Source: Bidens hawaiensis
Lineage: Eukaryota; Streptophyta; Magnoliopsida; Asterales; Asteraceae
DNA length: 64,000 nt
NCBI GenBank assembly: GCA_021521415.1
Contig: JAIQDT010001133.1
Coordinates: 248,001 to 312,000 of the forward strand
Direction: 5' to 3'
Shown here: piece by piece, positions 11,919 through 24,119 of the stretch
Position numbering within the stretch: the first letter of the stretch is position 1
How the letters are laid out: each line of letters opens with the position of its first letter
Position numbers and translations under genes: made by a program
The notes under the pieces: model-generated
What the model was told of the DNA's origin: nothing
The model's input: only the letters and a program-made list of their open reading frames with translations
The model's database searches: none

Positions 11919-12815
11919 GGGCTATAAGGGGGTCTATATGCCCCGTTAATCCTATACGGGGCCTATAGATTGGTGTCCCGAGTAGGACCCGGTTGTAAAT
12001 ATGTCAAAACTCAAAAGCACCCCGTTACGTCTTATCCATGTACGTAAGAGGGCTTTTTCAATATAGCGCGTAATAGTTTCACTCATTAATTTTAACATTT
12101 GAATTTAAAAATCAAATAAACTAAAGAAAAAGAAATTAAAGTAGATCATCTAATTGGCTGAATTAGAAACGGTGTGCGCACGTTTTGATGGACACGTTGC
12201 AACCCGTTTTATTCGAAATCGCCCCCAAATGTAGTGGTGCTTGGGCATGGGCGGAGTGAGGTGGACTAAGGGCCACGCCCAACCACGTATGTCTTTATAA
12301 AAATTAATAACACACATAAATAAGGTAAGATTTAACTCACAGCAACTTAATTTAAAATTTTCTAGTTTGATTTAAACTAAATTTAGTTTCAGTTGTTTTA
12401 ATTTTTAACTAAAAAATAACTCTAACTTGTAAAAATATAAGAGGGGTTGGATTTAAGGTAACCGGTTGTTAAGTCATATGTTGCATAATTTATGTTGTTT
12501 AGCCAATTATAAGTGGCCATATATAGTAATAAAGATGCATTATTTAACTTAAATTTTAAAAGTGGTATTCACTCTTGTATAAACAAGAGCAAAGCATATA
12601 CGAGAAAAGTACATCCAAAAGATGAATTGACCTTAATTAATTCTTTTCTATATTTCTACAAACAATAACATCTTATTTCACAATCAAAATGAAATAAAAA
12701 TCCAAATTCTGAGACAATTTACAAAATAACAAAATTGCCTTTCACTACTTGGACCCGAGACCAATATCGTTGATGTATTCGTAGCAAAAGACGACCTTTG
12801 ATGTGATAAAACTTG

Positions 12816-13238
12816 TGTAGGGGTATGGTACTAAAACCCGGTTCTACGACCCTAAATCTATTATGTTTGGCTTATTTCATTACATGGACTAATACAATGT
12901 TATTGGGCTGAGGGGGTTTTGTGGAGGTAACCCTAACTGGGCTAGGCCCATTAGGGTACCATGATGGTGGCCATGAGACTCTATATAAGGAGGTCTCCAC
13001 CTCCTTATCATGGGTCATGCTCAATAAGAGCCACCACCACTTTTTGTGTCTGTGAACAAGAAATCCTCAGGATATCTTAGCAGTCACCTCCACACTCCCA
13101 GAAAAGCCATTGCAGGTCTCAACATTACAGGTCAGAGGCGCTGCCGTAGAAGAAGAAGATCAAGACGTGGTTCGTTCATCTCGAAAATCCGTGGAAACAT
13201 CGTCATGGATCAGGTTAGATTCGTTTCGTGTTTCGACA
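12816..13238 (+). repeat. LTR 4 (5' LTR of copy B)
   Basis: Complete LTR, the duplicate of LTR 1, preceded by the duplicated TSD acttg. The TATA box is intact. Confidence 0.93.
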
Positions 13239-13740
13239 TTGGCGCCATCCGTGGGACGGCAACGAACTGCCCTTCGATCTTCATCTCGGCTGTCAGATCT
13301 CTCCCAAGAAAAACACAGATTTGGAAGTTTACAGAAAAAGGCTTCAAAGCTTGTTTTATTAAAGCTCAAAAGATCCAAAGATCTAAAAAGAGGCTTCCAG
13401 ATCTGGGCAAGAAGGAAAATCCGTGATTCGAATGATCAGATCTCCGAATCTGTGATGGTTTTAAATCTGCTCCGGGCTTCAGATCTGTCCAGATCTGATT
13501 TACAGATCTAGGTCTAGATTACAGACCTGGATTTTAGATCTAAAGTTGCAAATCTGACTCTTAAATTGCAGATCCAGAAGTTACCAGACTTCCGCCGCCA
13601 TGTACGCACGCCCGTGGGTTCTCACTCCACAGCCGTGCATGTGCCGCCGCGGAAACCACCATCTGGGTTTTGCGCAAGAGACCTCCGCCATGCACGCGCA
13701 CTTGCGAGTCACCACTCTATCGCCGTGCATGCGCGCATCA

Positions 13741-15606
13741 GGCTACGCGCCAAACTTCAAGGTTGGGAATACTCCTAATATCCCATATGGCTACGCGCCA
13801 AGGTTGGGAATCCTCCTAATATCCCATATGGCTACGCGCCAAACTTCAAGGTTGGGAATCCTCCTAATATCCCATATGGCTACGCGCCAAACTGCAAGGT
13901 TGGGAATCCTCCTAATATCCCATATGGCTACGCGCCAAGGTTGGGAATCCTCCTAATATCCCATATGGCTACGCGCCAAACTTCAAGGTTGGGAATCCTC
14001 CTAATATCCCATATGGCTACGCGCCAAACTGCAAGGTTGGGAATCCTCCTAATATCCCATATGGCTACACGCCAAGGTTGGGAATCCTCCTAATATCCCA
14101 TATGGCTACGCGCCAAACATCAAGGTTGGGAATCCTCATAATATCCCATATGGCTACGCGCCAAACTTAGGGGTTGGGAATCCTCATACCATATGCTCAC
14201 GCATCACATATGCTCACGCATATTACACAAAACCAAAGTCTACGCGCACGTGCATGCAACATCTGCACGTGGCGCGTGACATAAAGCAGCGCATAAGACG
14301 CCTCTCGCGCGCAAGCTTTATTACTTTCACAGCTCGTAAGTCGCCTCACGCGCCAGCTCAATTATTATTTTCAAAGCTCATAAGACGCCTCTCGCGCGCA
14401 AGCTTTATTACTTTCACAGCTCGTAAGTCGCCTCACGCGCCAGCTCAATTATTAGTTTCAAAGCTCATAAGACGCCTCTCGCGCGCAAGCTTTATTACTT
14501 TCACAGCTCGTAAGTCGCCTCACGCGCCAGCTCAATTATTAGTTTCAAAGCTCATAAGACGCCTCTCGCGCGCAAGCTTTATTACTTTCACAGCTCGTAA
14601 GTCGCCTCACGCGCCAGCTCAATTATTATTTTCAAAGCTCATAAGACGCGTCTCGCGCGCAAGCTTTATTACTTTCACAGCTCGTAAGTCGCCTCACGCG
14701 CCAGCTCAATTATTATTTTCAAAGCTCATAAGACGCCTCTCGCGCGCAAGCTTTATTACTTTCACAGCTCGTAAGTCGCCTCACGCGCCAGCTCAATTAT
14801 TAGTTTCAAAGCTCATAAGACGCCTCTCGCGCGCAAGCTTTATTACTTTCACAGCTCGTAAGTCGCCTCACGCGCATGCTCAATTATTAGTTTCAAAGCT
14901 CATAAGACGCCTCTCGCGCGCAAGCTTTATTGCTTTCACAGCTCGTAAGTCGCCTCACGCGCCAGCTCAATTATTATTTTCAAAGCTCATAAGACGCCTC
15001 TCGCGCGCAAGATTTATTACTTTCACAGCTCGTAAGTCGCCTCACGCGCCAGCTCAATTATTATTCTCAAAGCTCATAAGACGCCTCTCGCGCGCAGGCT
15101 TTTATTATTCTTAGCTCGTAAGACGCCTCACGCGCAGGCTTTATTATGCTACAGCTCGTAAGACGCCTCTCGCGCGCAGGCTTTACTATTCTCATAGCTC
15201 GTAAGGCGCCTCACGCGCAGGCTATATCATTCTCAGCTCGTAAGACGCCTCTCGCGCGCAGGCTTTAGTATTCTTAGCTCGTAAGTCGCCTCTCGCGCGC
15301 AGGCATTATTATTATAGCTCGTAAGTCGCTTCTCGCGCCCGCTTCATTATTATTTTAGCTCGTAAGTCGCTTCTCGCGCTAGCTTCATTATTATTACAGC
15401 TCATAAGTCGCCATGCGCGCAAGCTTCGTTATTATTATAGCTCGTAAGTCGCCTCACGCGCAAGCTTCATTATTATTCTTAGCTTGTAAGTCGCCTCCCG
15501 CGCGCAGGCATTATTATTCTTAGCTCGTAAGTCGCCACTCGCGCAGGCTCTATTATTATAGCTCGTAAGACGCCTCACGCGCAGGCTTCATTATTTTTAC
15601 AGCTTG
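13741..15606 (+). repeat. Satellite-like arrays of the retroelement (copy B)
   Basis: Duplicate of the three arrays described for copy A: 48/41-bp units (13741-14180), 87-bp units (about 14292-15105) and degenerate monomers (about 15106-15606). Differences from copy A are one extra 48-bp unit, a few substitutions (for example caagattt for caagcttt near 15009) and a small deletion in an AT-rich spacer near 15310. Confidence 0.92.
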
Positions 15607-15751
15607 TCACCATCATGGAGAAAACCTCCCAAAACTCAGACAATAAAGACAAAGCCAAAGAAAAGGGAAAAAACCGCCTCACACCTTATAAAGTCCAGCG
15701 CTCCACCTAGACGCTTGCGCGCCCAGGAGCAACACTGGACTTGGGGGGGCT

Positions 15752-16168
15752 TGTAGGGGTATGGTACTAAAACCCGGTTCTACGACCCTAAATCTATTAT
15801 GTTTGGCTTATTTCATTACATGGACTAATACAATGTTATTGGGCTGAGGGGGTTTTGTGGAGGTAACCCTAACTGGGCTAGGCCCATTAGGGTACCATGA
15901 TGGTGGCCATGAGACTCTATATAAGGAGGTCTCCACCTCCTTATCATGGGTCATGCTCAATAAGAGCCACCACCACTTTTTGTGTCTGTGAACAAGAAAT
16001 CCTCAGGATATCTTAGCAGTCACCTCCACACTCCCAGAAAAACCATCGCAGGTCTCAACATTGCAGGTCAGAGGCGCAGCCGTAGAAGAAGAAGATCAAG
16101 ACGTGGTTCGTTCATCTCGAAAATCCGTGGAAACATCGTCATGGATCAGGTTAGATTCGTTTCGTGTG
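15752..16168 (+). repeat. LTR 5, truncated 3' end (copy B)
   Basis: Duplicate of LTR 2. It carries the same terminal deletion and the same direct fusion to the following LTR, so that fusion predates the segmental duplication. Confidence 0.88.
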
Positions 16169-16584
16169 TATGGTACTAAAACCCGGTTCTACGACCCTAA
16201 ATCTATTATGTTTGGCTTATTTCATTACATGGACTAATACAATGTTATTGGGCTGAGGGGGTTTTGTGGAGGTAACCCTAACTGGGCTAGGCCCATTAGG
16301 GTACCATGATGGTGGCCATGAGACTCTATGATAAGGAGGTCTCCACCTCCTTATCATGGGTCATGCTCAATAAGAGCCACCACCACTTTTTGTGTCTGTG
16401 AACAAGAAATCCTCAGGATATCTTAGCAGTCACCTCCACACTCCCAGAAAAGCCATCGCAGGTCTCAACATTGCAGGTCAGAGGCGCTGCCGTAGAAGAA
16501 GAAGATCAAGACGTGGTTCGTTCATCTCGAAAATCCGTGGAAACATCGTCTTGGATTAGGTTAGATTCGTTTCGTGTTTCGACA
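16169..16584 (+). repeat. LTR 6 (3' terminal LTR) with an interrupted TATA box
   Basis: Lacks the first ~8-9 LTR bases but has the true 3' end TTCGACA, followed by the TSD acttg. The TATA box, ctatataagg in the other copies, reads ctatgataagg here (about 16326-16336), a one-base insertion. Confidence 0.9.
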
Positions 16585-16934
16585 ACTTGGATGTAGTTTC
16601 TTGAACAAAATGTTATTTTCTTGTTATTGAATGTTGTAAAGCCCTTTGACGATCAAGAAGGTATAACATCTGGTCAAACAAGTTAAGTAAGATGCTTTTA
16701 AAAACTTAATAATCTTGGGATGATTGAGATTAGAAAGAAAATTGCAACTACTTATTCAATGCAGTTTTTTAAAACAATTAAATAATCTTGAAGGCCATGT
16801 CGACATATAATCCGCCCTATTGATTAACAAAATATTAATAGATATAGTAAGTTTTATGGTAATAAGTGCTTATAATTACCAAAAAATAAATAATATAATA
16901 CAAAATTTTAATAAGCATGAACAGTCTTATTAAG

Positions 16935-17323
16935 CAACGGCGGACCCACTAAAAGTCCAGCAGGTTCACATGAACATGTTGATTTTAATTTTTTATATAG
17001 AAACGCTATAAAAAATTGTAGTGAGCCCATAAGAATTTTAAGAATAAACCCATAACAAAGAATTCAAGGTTTATGTAGTGATAAATCCTTAAATCTTCTT
17101 GTCTTTTGAGTTTGAGTCTTGGTAAACATGTTTTTGAAATTATTATTTTTTTAATAAATCATCATTGTTACTAGTCAGGGTTTTTAGTAACCATATCTAT
17201 TTTATTATGATATTGTATTTTATAATGTTCTAATCCGACCAGCCCTAATAGTTTAACATTCAGTCGGTGTGCAATTTGACCAACGCAAAATTATGAATGC
17301 GTAAAAATCTTCGGGTCCGCCAC
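16935..17323. mobile_element. Candidate short inverted-repeat element
   Basis: ggcggaccc near 16939 and its inverse gggtccgcc near 17313 bracket about 370 bp of AT-rich non-coding sequence, with similar tattaa/ttaata flanks. Only nine to eleven bases of terminal repeat are clear and the TSD is uncertain. Confidence 0.4.
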
Positions 17324-17599
17324 TATTAATAAACAATCCAAAACACCCTCTAATATAGTGGTGGACCTATGAATTATTAAGTGAAAAGACTTGTCAGGTG
17401 AAATTTTCAATTTTGAAGAAGCATCTTTGCAAATACACTAAACTCTGTAAAATAATGAAAACCCCAGGAGGTGTAATGTATTATTGATTAACCATATATA
17501 GGAATACAATGAGATAAATACAAAAAAACATAATCAAATATAATCTCTTAATTATGGTATCACTATAATACTAAAATTCAAATAATATATTCTATAATA

Positions 17600-18808
17600 G
17601 AGTTAAGTGCCATTTTAGTACCTGTGTTTTGTCCAATTAAGCAACTTTAGCACCGGTTTTGAATTTTTTGTAAATGACTACCTCACTTTTCTAAAACTTG
17701 CAATTTTAGTACTTTTTTTCTAACACCGTCTACTTTGTCCGTTAAGTCAGGGGCAAATTAGCACCGGTTTTGAATTTTTTGTAAATGACTACCTCACTTT
17801 TCTAAAACTTGCAATTTTAGTACTTCTTTTCTAACACCGTCTACTTTGTCCGTTAAGTCAGGGGAAATTAGTAATTTCGATTATTTTATTTATTTTCTTT
17901 TTTAGCTAAGTAAGTGTCATTTTCATATATGTGGTTTGTTCAATTACACAACTTTAGTACCTTTTTTTGAATTTATTGCAACTGGATACTTTGATTAGTT
18001 TTGGATAAACAGGAAAACCAAAAGAGTCATTACATATTACAATTAAAAGATCATCTCTAACCTTAAATAAGCAGATAAACCCCCTCCCCCATGCTCATTG
18101 ATCCTTCAAACCCTAACCATTGTTCATCTTCAAGTACAAAGAATTATGATATATTGTTTTGTCCATGTGATTTGTCAACCCTCTCATCTACAAGTTCAAT
18201 TGATGTTATACTAAGATGTGCGAAGTTGTGTGATTGTTATTTGGCTTGATCCTCCGATGTCTGATGTGTTAAAGAGCTAATGCTATCATACCCAAACTTT
18301 TGAAGAAAAAATCAATTCACATAAAGAAAATGCAAGAAAAATGGCTAAGATGAACTCAGATCTTAAGCTACTAGAAGTAAATTGGCAATCAAGAACAAAA
18401 GGCTAAAAATTATGTTATACATTTCATGATTTTTTTTCATCTTCTATCAAGTATTTAGTTACCTTTTAATTGTAATATGTAATATGTAATGTCTCTTTTG
18501 ATTTGTCTATCTATCCAAAACTAATCAAAGTATCCAGTTGCAATAAATTCAAAAAAAAAGGTACTAAACTTGCATAATTGAACAAACCACAGGTATGAAA
18601 ACCACACTTAGCTCAAAAGAGAAAATAAATAAAATAATCAAAATTACTAATTTACCCCTGACTTAACGGAAAAAAATAGATGGGGTTAGAAAAAAGTACT
18701 AAAATTGCAAGTTTTAGAAAAGTGAGGTAGCCATTTACAATAAATTCAAAAACAGTACTAAAGTTGCGTAATTGGACAAACCACAAGTACTAAAATGACA
18801 CTTAACTC
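17600..18808. mobile_element. Mutator-like foldback element with ~400-bp inverted arms
   Basis: Begins GAGTTAAGTG and ends with its inverse. The 9-bp flanks tctataata (17591-17599) and tttataata (18809-18817) differ at one position, as expected for an old Mutator-type TSD. Inverted similarity runs from the ends almost to the centre, with arms of about 17600-18075 and 18425-18808. A ~107-bp block of the left arm (about 17649-17757) is directly repeated at once. No transposase is visible. Superfamily is inferred from TSD length and long arms. Confidence 0.75.
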
Positions 18809-18817
18809 TTTATAATA

Positions 18818-19909
18818 TTCTCTAATAGACCTCTCCTACTTTTTTTTTTATTTTATTTATTTATCACAACCCCTCTTAAAAAGTTAAGTTTTAATGAACT
18901 GTTTGTACCTGACTCGTTTACCCTACCTGTATTCAACGACTCGCATGCTAATAATATGACTTATACACCCAAATGTGATGGGAATCTTAGTTAGGTTCTT
19001 GAGCAATTTCGAGTTACTGGTACCACAACATATTTGGCTTGACCAGCTAATCTTTATTTTAATGCAATCAACATAATCCGAAAGGGCAAAAAAGATTAAA
19101 AAGAAAGAGAGTTGACCCTTGACTGAGATTCTGCTATAACATGATTCTTACACGAAGTTAAGTGGCACCAAAGTGTGTATATTTTAATGTGGTTAGGTCT
19201 CTATACTTTGAAGATGAGGTGCAACAAAATAATAATGAGGTATAAAGACTTTGACATGTTCCAATGTCCACGCACCCTAGCATTCACTCTAATTAGTATT
19301 TTCTAATTAATTAAACTGAGCAATAACCGAGCTTAATGTCATGGACCAAATATTTGAAGATCGAGATGCTTGATTTGTGCTGAAACGCTTGGGTTTGTTG
19401 GCCAGTCCTGGACTTCATCGGGCACGGCTTTAAGGGGAAAGGAGACGTACATGCCTAATCGTGCTTGCACGACTTACACATCACTGGTAGCGAGTTGTTT
19501 GTCGCTCGATTGATGAGTCTAAAGCATGACAAAACCAGCAGACTCTGATCATAAACGAACCGATTGGCTAGCCTCAGGCGTCACACGAAGTTTGAGGATA
19601 TAGCTCCGTGACATTGACATTTAGCTACCTATTTGAGATACTAGATGGACACACTAACATGTTTCTGCTACAAAACGTTAAAAGAGCCGTATAATGACTA
19701 AAACATAATTGTAAATTATTGCTAATCATATGCTTAGCACATGACTATTAAACTTAAACATATCCAACTTCAACTATAAGAAACTATGAACATGATAAGC
19801 ATTGACCTAGTCTTAAAACTAGTAGTTCTAGTCAGCTAGTCTTCTAGATGGAGAATCATATTTCTAACATTTTGTGTGATTCAAACTCTGGCGATGTGAA
19901 CAAAATGTT
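18818..19909. other. Intergenic, no gene seen
   Basis: No coding region or recognisable element, apart from the TSD gtt of the CACTA element at 19907-19909. Confidence 0.5.
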
Positions 19910-19920
19910 CACTACAACCA

Positions 19921-20470
19921 AAAAGCCATTTAATGGCACACAAAAAGTATCACAAGAAATCAAAGAAATGCCACTAAAGAACCTTGTTGGAATGAGTGAC
20001 ACATAAAAAAAGTGTTACTAGAAGCGCTAACACTAAAACCTTTTAGTGGCACTTTTGTCGTCTGCCACCACAAACTTTTGGGCTTTAGTGGCACCTTTTT
20101 CCGTATGCCATTAAAAACATTTTGGACTTTCAGTGGCACTTTTTTCCGTATGTCATTAAAAACATTTTGTACTTTCAGTGGCATTTTTTTCCGGATGCCA
20201 TTAAAAAAATTAAGAACTATTAGTGGCATTTTTTCGGTATGCCGTTAAAAACATTTTGGACTTTCAGTGGCATTTTTGTTCATATGCCATTAAAAAAATT
20301 TTGAACTTTTAGTGGCATTTTTTCGGTATGCCATTAAAAAAATTTTAGACTTTCGGTGGCATTTTTTTCGTATGCCATTACAAACATTTGGGTATTAGTG
20401 ACACTTTTTTGTCCGCCACTAACCTTGAACTCTTAGTGACACTATTTTTGTCTACCACAACAAATTTTTA
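19921..20470. repeat. CACTA subterminal repeats, left end
   Basis: About nine ~45-bp units combine tagtggca, an F/T-rich stretch, gtatgccattaaaa and ttttggacttt. In CACTA elements such subterminal motifs bind the element-encoded DNA-binding protein. Frames at 19960-20229 and 20012-20248 are translations of this array. Confidence 0.85.
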
Positions 20471-20501
20471 GGATCTTAATGGAACCTTTTAACAACATAA
20501 A

Positions 20502-23500
20502 TGTCACACCCTGACTAGCACAATGCGGAAGCGTAAAACAAGAATGCAACAGATACCTCTGGTATCAACACATTGTTTATAAAGAAACATTACAAACTAA
20601 TTTACAATATATTACATTTCCTTGTTTTGTCATTGTTTTACAGTCTAGGTGATACAAACCAAACTAGTTCGTTAACTATACGATCTTACTAATAACTCCC
20701 TTGCTTCTATTCACATAGCATCAACCACACACCTTGGGCAAGTAAAAGATCACCAAATCATTCCGATTTAGGTACACCTGAAAAGCAGTTTAAAACAGGT
20801 CAACTACTAGAGTTGGTGAGTTTCACGAGTTTCAAGAAAACAGTTATAAGTGTTCACAAGTTAACACTTATAATCATGAAATAAGTATGTATGTATGTAA
20901 ATGATGTAATTATGCTAAGCTACAGTGAAGCCTTGACTGTATGTGCTGCGTGCATCCATTTCCTACGCTCAATCAACCACTGTGGCTCCCCTTCCGCCCA
21001 CAACATGCCACGGTAGCTATGTCTAACACTACATAGCCTGTTTGTATAAATATGGTCATGTGCAAACGGCGCTATGTGACACGGCAACCAGGCCGATTCC
21101 GTTTGGGTTTGTCAAACCAATAGTACTATTCACAAGCCACCGGCTCGAAGTTAATCACTGTGATCGTGGGGACTTTCGTGTGTTAGCACTTAGATAATTC
21201 ACATCAATACATGTTTCAGATATGTATATGTAATCAAACATGCTTTTCACCCCAAAAGTTCGTAAAATAGTTAAGAAGTGGGGTCATGAAACTCACTGTT
21301 TAGTAGATAATCAGTAGCACGTCGGTTCGAGGTTTGTATAACTGGCAATCATGGTTTCCTATAATCAATATTATAATAATATTAATATTTTAATATTATT
21401 ATAATCTCAATACTAAACTGGGCTGTATAACTAATCTGGGTATAGCTGGAACGCCCAGAAAGTGGCAATAGGCTTAAGTTGTGATGTTGTTCAATGTCTA
21501 ATACTTAAAACCGAACTTGGCTCAGATTCCCGTTTTCCCAGCTGAGCCAAGTTGTTCGTTTACGCGTTCAGAAAACAGTTATGGGAAAATAAGCCTGGGT
21601 AAATGTATTGGTTAATAAAATGATTAAGTTATAAAGAAGGATCACATACTGGGGTCCCGGATTAGCCACGGGGCCCGTTTTCGTTTATTCAGTTTGATTT
21701 AAGAAGAAACGCACACAATCCACCCGGATTGTCCAGGTTTCTCATAGAAAAGTTTGTTTTTACTTAATTAGTCCAAAAATATGATTTTTGATCACTCTTG
21801 GTGTTTTGATATTCCCGCAGGTTCGTTAATCGCGAACTTGCCGGTTTTTATGAAAACTAAATTTGTTTAATCTTTAAATAAGCATAATTAATTAACCGTT
21901 AATCATTAAATTATGAAAATTTAGCCACTTATTAATTAAAATATGTATATTTTTATAAAAATATTTCTGAAATTATTTACTGATTTATTAATTTATAAAA
22001 ATTCATTTTATCAGCTATATTTCGCCTGAAAATCGTCCGTTTATCCCAAACAATTTCCAAAAATTCCACCAAAATTCCTGAATACTCAAATTATGTCCCA
22101 AAACAACTTGTATCAATTACAGAATGTAAAAAGCTCGTGTGATATTCTTTTCGACCCAAATTCGGCTATAAAAATTCACATGAACGCATATACACAAAAG
22201 ACCTTTAGACTTCTCCAAATAATCCCAAAATTCATATGTGATCAAAATACATCAAATCTGAGTTTCCAGAAAAATTTCATAATTTTTGAAGTATTTTAGC
22301 TATTTTTCCCAAATCCCAATTCGGTAATAAATTAGCCAAATATTCTCGGATGTTCGAAAAATTACCAAATTTGAACAGGGACTCATTGACATGGTTCCTG
22401 ATGTCTCTGAAAAATTTCAAGGCCTAATAATATGCACATCACAACCTTAACCTAAACAGCCCGTAAGCGAGTGTTTCGGCATTACCTTAGCGGTTTTGGT
22501 TCGTTTCCGCCTTTCTAATAAACTTTTCAAGCTCTTGTGCTTCTATGTAGGCTAGATACAAGTCCTATATCACAAACCAAGCAAGTTTCATCAATAGAAC
22601 AGCCCTTTAACTTAGGGTTTTGGCTAGTGCACAAAAACGAACCTTTGAACCGTAAAAACGCTGTTTCAACCCTTTAATCCGTGTTTATGGCAAAAAAAAA
22701 CTATTAAACCAGGTTCCTCGCCATGTGTATGATCAAAACATGTTTATGGACCATTTTTAGGGTTTTTACACGGGTAGGAATGATTTTTGGCAATCAAACT
22801 ATGTTTATTTGGTATTAATCAATGTTAAACAAGTGTAAAAGTAGCTTATTTAAGTTGTTACCTTAGGGTTTTGGAGAGTTTCTGGAAAAACTGAATTGCA
22901 GCTGCTTGGACTTCAGTTTTTATCAAATGAAATGAATAAACAAGCTTACATAACAAGTTTTATAAAAAAAATGGGGGTGGGGTATGTTGTCCGATCGGAA
23001 GGCTTATGGGCCCATTTTGGCCCAAGTTTCTGATTCTAAAGGCCCAAAAACGAAAAGCCCAGTCCAAATTTAGTTCGGGTTCGGTTTTTGGCGCGAAAAA
23101 CTTATCGGGCGCGTTAAACAGTGCGAAAACGAGTGTTTTTCGACTAGTTTTGAGTAAAATTATAAAAACATACTATATGTTTGTAAAAATCAAAAATATT
23201 TTCACTGATCGCTTAAAACATTTCAAATAAGTGTTTAGTAAGTCTTTTTCAGCTCAACGGATGATACAATGCTTGGTTTGTAACTATCTTTCGTTAGCGG
23301 GTAGTTAAACGAGCATGTTTTCGTTTAACTTTTTTGCTATCAAACTAAGGCCATATTACTAATATTTTAGCTTGTATTAAACGTATAACACTTATAGATG
23401 GCCCCCCGGGATTTCTGGGTCATAACCCGACCCGTTCGGTTAATCGTTCGTTTGTTACGCAAAAGGCGTTTATTTGCTTAATCGGTAAATACGTACTGAG

Positions 23501-23529
23501 GTGTACCTTGTTTTGGCTCAAATGTCACA
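20502..23529 (-). mobile_element. Solo LTR (~3.0 kb) nested in the CACTA element
   Basis: Starts TGTCACACCC and ends AATGTCACA, with the 5-bp TSD ataaa at 20497-20501 and 23530-23534. No protein frame is present. Read on the minus strand it contains the gtgagtttcatgacccc-type phrase seen in long plant Ty3/gypsy (chromovirus-like) LTRs, so I assign it that orientation. Either it arose by LTR-LTR recombination or the partner LTR and interior were lost. Confidence 0.7.
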
Positions 23530-24043
23530 ATAAAATAAAAATAACGCCATCAAATATAGAAATCATATCTTTACCACAATTAAAAGTTCAATCACATTCT
23601 AAACACACACCAATCACATTCCAAATGCATATTAAATGTCTAATAACTCTCAAGTTAAGTCAAAATATCAATCATATAAAAAGTAAAGTAACAAATATTT
23701 GAATAAAAACTAAAACTTCACCACTTATTAGCCTCTTTCACCATCCTCAATATTCATGCAAGGTACCTAATAGAAAAATAAAAACTTTTCAATATGCAAA
23801 TATATGGACACTAAATTGTGTAGCCGGCTTAATTATTAATCTAAAATCGATAATAACCTATTAAAATCAACCATATCAACAATTGCGAGCTAGTCAAGAT
23901 TGGCTTGTGAAAAAGCTAAGCTAGCCCGAGCCCGAGCCTAAAAATAAGCTCGTTCTAAAAACAAGCCCAAGCTTCATTGTCGAGCTCGAGACGGCTCTCG
24001 AGCCAAACATTTTTATAATATACATATACTCTAAATGGTTCCT

Positions 24044-24096
24044 AGGTGAAAATCCCTAACCGGTTCGGTTTGGTTAACCGATTAGGATTTTCACCT
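24044..24096. repeat. Perfect-stem hairpin
   Basis: aggtgaaaatcc at 24044-24055 pairs with ggattttcacct at 24085-24096, with a further partly self-complementary loop rich in aaccggtt and ggttaacc. It lies inside the CACTA element, downstream of the ORF1 gene. Function unknown; it could be the trace of a small inserted element. Confidence 0.6.
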
Positions 24097-24119
24097 CGAG
24101 TTACAAACAAATCGTAAAA

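Larger units (their letters stand above)
11919..16283. repeat. Tandem segmental duplication, copy B (4365 bp)
   Basis: Near-identical to copy A, with scattered substitutions (for example 12080 versus 7759) and indels confined to the repeat arrays. The junction at 11919-11924 reads gggcta. The same six bases are present at the left breakpoint (7598-7603) and at the corresponding LTR position (16284-16289). This is a microhomology joint. Confidence 0.95.
8495..16584 (+). mobile_element. Non-autonomous LTR retrotransposon, internally duplicated
   Basis: Starts TGTAGGGG and ends TTCGACA. The 5-bp TSD acttg lies at 8490-8494 and 16585-16589. A primer-binding-like site (tggcgccatccgtggga) follows the first LTR, and a G-rich polypurine tract precedes the 3' LTR. 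No gag, protease, reverse transcriptase or integrase is visible in any frame, so it would need proteins from another element. The internal region is mostly tandem arrays. The TGGCGCC start of the primer site recalls Ty3/gypsy elements of the Tat/Athila type; that assignment is an inference. Confidence 0.9.
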
